Shown here: positions 5,555 to 6,572 of the stretch, one piece after another | How positions within the stretch are numbered: position 1 is the stretch's first letter | Layout: every line of letters starts with the position of its first letter | Assembly (NCBI GenBank): GCA_045535205.1 | Contig: JAZSLF010000139.1 | Span: 1-6,572, forward strand | Length of the DNA: 6,572 bases | Direction: 5' to 3' | DNA from: RUG14199 sp045535205 | GTDB taxonomy: Bacteria > Bacillota > Clostridia > Oscillospirales > CAG-272 | The notes under the pieces: model-generated | The model's input: only the letters and a program-made list of their open reading frames with translations | Told to the model about the DNA's origin: nothing | The model's database searches: none | Program-made: the position numbers and the translations under genes

Positions 5555-6367
5555 ATGGATATAAAAAACAAGAAAGAACAAAACAAAAGTATCTACATCA
5601 CGATAGCAGTTATTCTTATTGCACTTGCCGTTGCTGTAGCGGTAACCTCAGTTGTCGGAAAAAAAACATCGGTGTCTGAGCTTGACAGCTTGCTTCAGTC
5701 CGGTGATGATACAGTCAAGGAGGATCTTGGAGAGAATGCAATCGTTACGAAAGAGAATACGGACGATCAGATGGTATTTGAGAACAAGACGGAAGATGAG
5801 AAAGCTGATGAAGCGGATACGGAAGCATCAGTAAAGGAAGAAAAAGAAACAGAAAAGGAATCCGAAAGTACCGAAAAAGAAGAAGATACTGCACCCGATA
5901 CGGAAGGTACGGAAAAAACCAATGTGCTGCCTGAATTTTCAAGTCCTGTTTCTGCAGGTTACGTGATAAACGGTAACAGCGAGACTGTCCCTGTCTTTTC
6001 CGTTACAATGAATGATTACAGAACCCATTTCGGTGTGGATATTTCGGCTGAACCCGGTGAGGCTGTTCTTGCGGCTGCAGACGGTGTTATCGGTGCAATA
6101 TACGAGGATGCCATGATGGGCACCTGCATGACGGTTGTCCATGACGGAGGAGCAGTAAGCACTTATAAAGGATTGTATTCAACAATTCCCGACGGTATAG
6201 TGCAGGGAGTTGAGGTGGTGAAAGGACAACCTATTGCCGCCGTCGGCGACAGTGCTCTTGCCGAGATTGCTGAGGAATCCCACGTTCATTATGAGCTTGC
6301 AATTGACGGAGTAAACGTTGATCCATGCCTGTATATCAATTTCAATGAAGAAGTATATGAGGGATAA
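5555..6367 (+). CDS. Membrane-anchored M23 (LytM-like) peptidase, SpoIIQ-like
   Basis: M23 peptidases are zinc metalloenzymes that cut peptide cross-links of peptidoglycan outside the membrane. This 270-residue protein has a basic start, one membrane helix at about 12-34, a strongly acidic Glu/Asp/Lys/Thr-rich linker (about 49-121), then the LytM domain (about 128-263). The zinc ligands are all present: H158 and D162 in THFGVDIS, and H245 in SHVHYEL, with H243 as the general base. The order of blocks (GVDISAEPGEAVLAAADGVI, then AVSTYKGL, then VVKGQPIAAVGDS) resembles SpoIIQ, the forespore-membrane protein of endospore formers. That link is inference, since many LytM proteins share these blocks. 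The ATG at 5555 follows GGAGG (5545-5549) by five bases. In-frame starts further upstream (TTG at 5516, ATG at 5543) lack a ribosome site. The gene is monocistronic as far as seen, divergent from thyA, and no terminator follows it. Confidence 0.9.
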   Translation: MDIKNKKEQNKSIYITIAVILIALAVAVAVTSVVGKKTSVSELDSLLQSGDDTVKEDLGENAIVTKENTDDQMVFENKTEDEKADEADTEASVKEEKETEKESESTEKEEDTAPDTEGTEKTNVLPEFSSPVSAGYVINGNSETVPVFSVTMNDYRTHFGVDISAEPGEAVLAAADGVIGAIYEDAMMGTCMTVVHDGGAVSTYKGLYSTIPDGIVQGVEVVKGQPIAAVGDSALAEIAEESHVHYELAIDGVNVDPCLYINFNEEVYEG

Positions 6368-6572
6368 AACTCATTATCTTCAGTCTGAAAGGGGATGTAA
6401 AAAAAGTGCAGAGCGCATAAAACAAGAAAAACAAAGAAAACAGAAGAAAAAAAGAGAAGCAAAAGTTTAAAAAGCTCAAAAAAACAAAATATGGGTAAAA
6501 TTTAAGTTTTATGCTATAAACAAACTTCGCCGCTCGACGTACCTTTGTACGCCTTCGGGTATCCCAAAACAA
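6368..6572. other. Purine-rich tail without a supportable gene
   Basis: The stretch 6398-6490 is overwhelmingly A and G on the plus strand. One frame (from about 6392) would encode a Lys/Gln/Arg-rich peptide, SAERIKQEKQRK and onward, ending in a TAA around 6470. It has no ATG, GTG or TTG start near the AAAGGGG at 6387-6393. After the stop the same frame continues open to the window edge. A possible extended -10 (TG-C-TATAAA, 6512-6520) and a small hairpin (CGTAC/GTACG, 6538-6551) lie near the end. No intrinsic terminator for the peptidase gene is visible. It may be the remnant of a small basic protein gene or simply an A-rich spacer. Confidence 0.4.

Noticed and set aside
6342..6572. Minus-strand frame open to the window edge, Phe/Leu-rich, beginning FWDTRRRTKVRR
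   Set aside because: It starts at a TTG without a ribosome site inside the window, its hydrophobic run is the complement of an A-rich tract, and it overlaps the end of the M23 peptidase gene.

Overview
The window reads as a chromosomal segment from an anaerobic Firmicute, most likely a Clostridia member of the Oscillospiraceae/Ruminococcus type. Supporting signs are moderate G+C, strong AGGAGG-type ribosome sites, UGA used as a stop, a DUF554 membrane protein, a membrane-anchored GHL10-type glycoside hydrolase-like protein, a PF06541-type small membrane protein and a SpoIIQ/LytM-like M23 peptidase. The taxonomic placement is inference; the window has no rRNA or other marker gene.

Layout from left to right. 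(1) Positions 2-307 (+) hold the C-terminal part of a LolD/MacB-type ABC ATPase, closed by an intrinsic terminator (315-348). (2) Positions 408-3211 (-) hold a three-gene unit transcribed right to left: Asp/Glu-racemase family protein, GHL10-like protein, DUF554 protein. It ends at its own terminator (355-393), which lies back to back with the ABC gene's terminator. (3) Positions 3212-3508 are a short non-coding region dominated by an unusual folded element. Two exact 12-bp direct repeats (3237-3248 and 3375-3386) flank a potential three-arm cloverleaf (3248-3317) and a long hairpin (3329-3374). Each repeat copy also reads as an extended -10 promoter element on the minus strand. (4) Positions 3509-3952 (+) encode a small four-helix membrane protein. 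It converges on the next operon and shares with it a bidirectional terminator that contains both stop codons. (5) Positions 3969-5367 (-) are a thyA-folA operon with a near-consensus promoter. (6) Positions 5555-6367 (+) encode a membrane-anchored M23 peptidase, divergent from thyA. (7) Positions 6368-6572 are a purine-rich tail with no supportable gene.

How the genes work together. ThyA consumes methylene-tetrahydrofolate and releases dihydrofolate, which FolA reduces back, so their operon is a self-contained dTMP/folate cycle. The M23 protein, the GHL10-like protein and perhaps the racemase all have plausible links to the cell envelope, but nothing in the sequence ties them into one system. 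I found no defence island, CRISPR array, prophage, transposase or tRNA/rRNA gene. The coding content is ordinary housekeeping and accessory material. The element at 3237-3386 is the only part that clearly asks for a new explanation.
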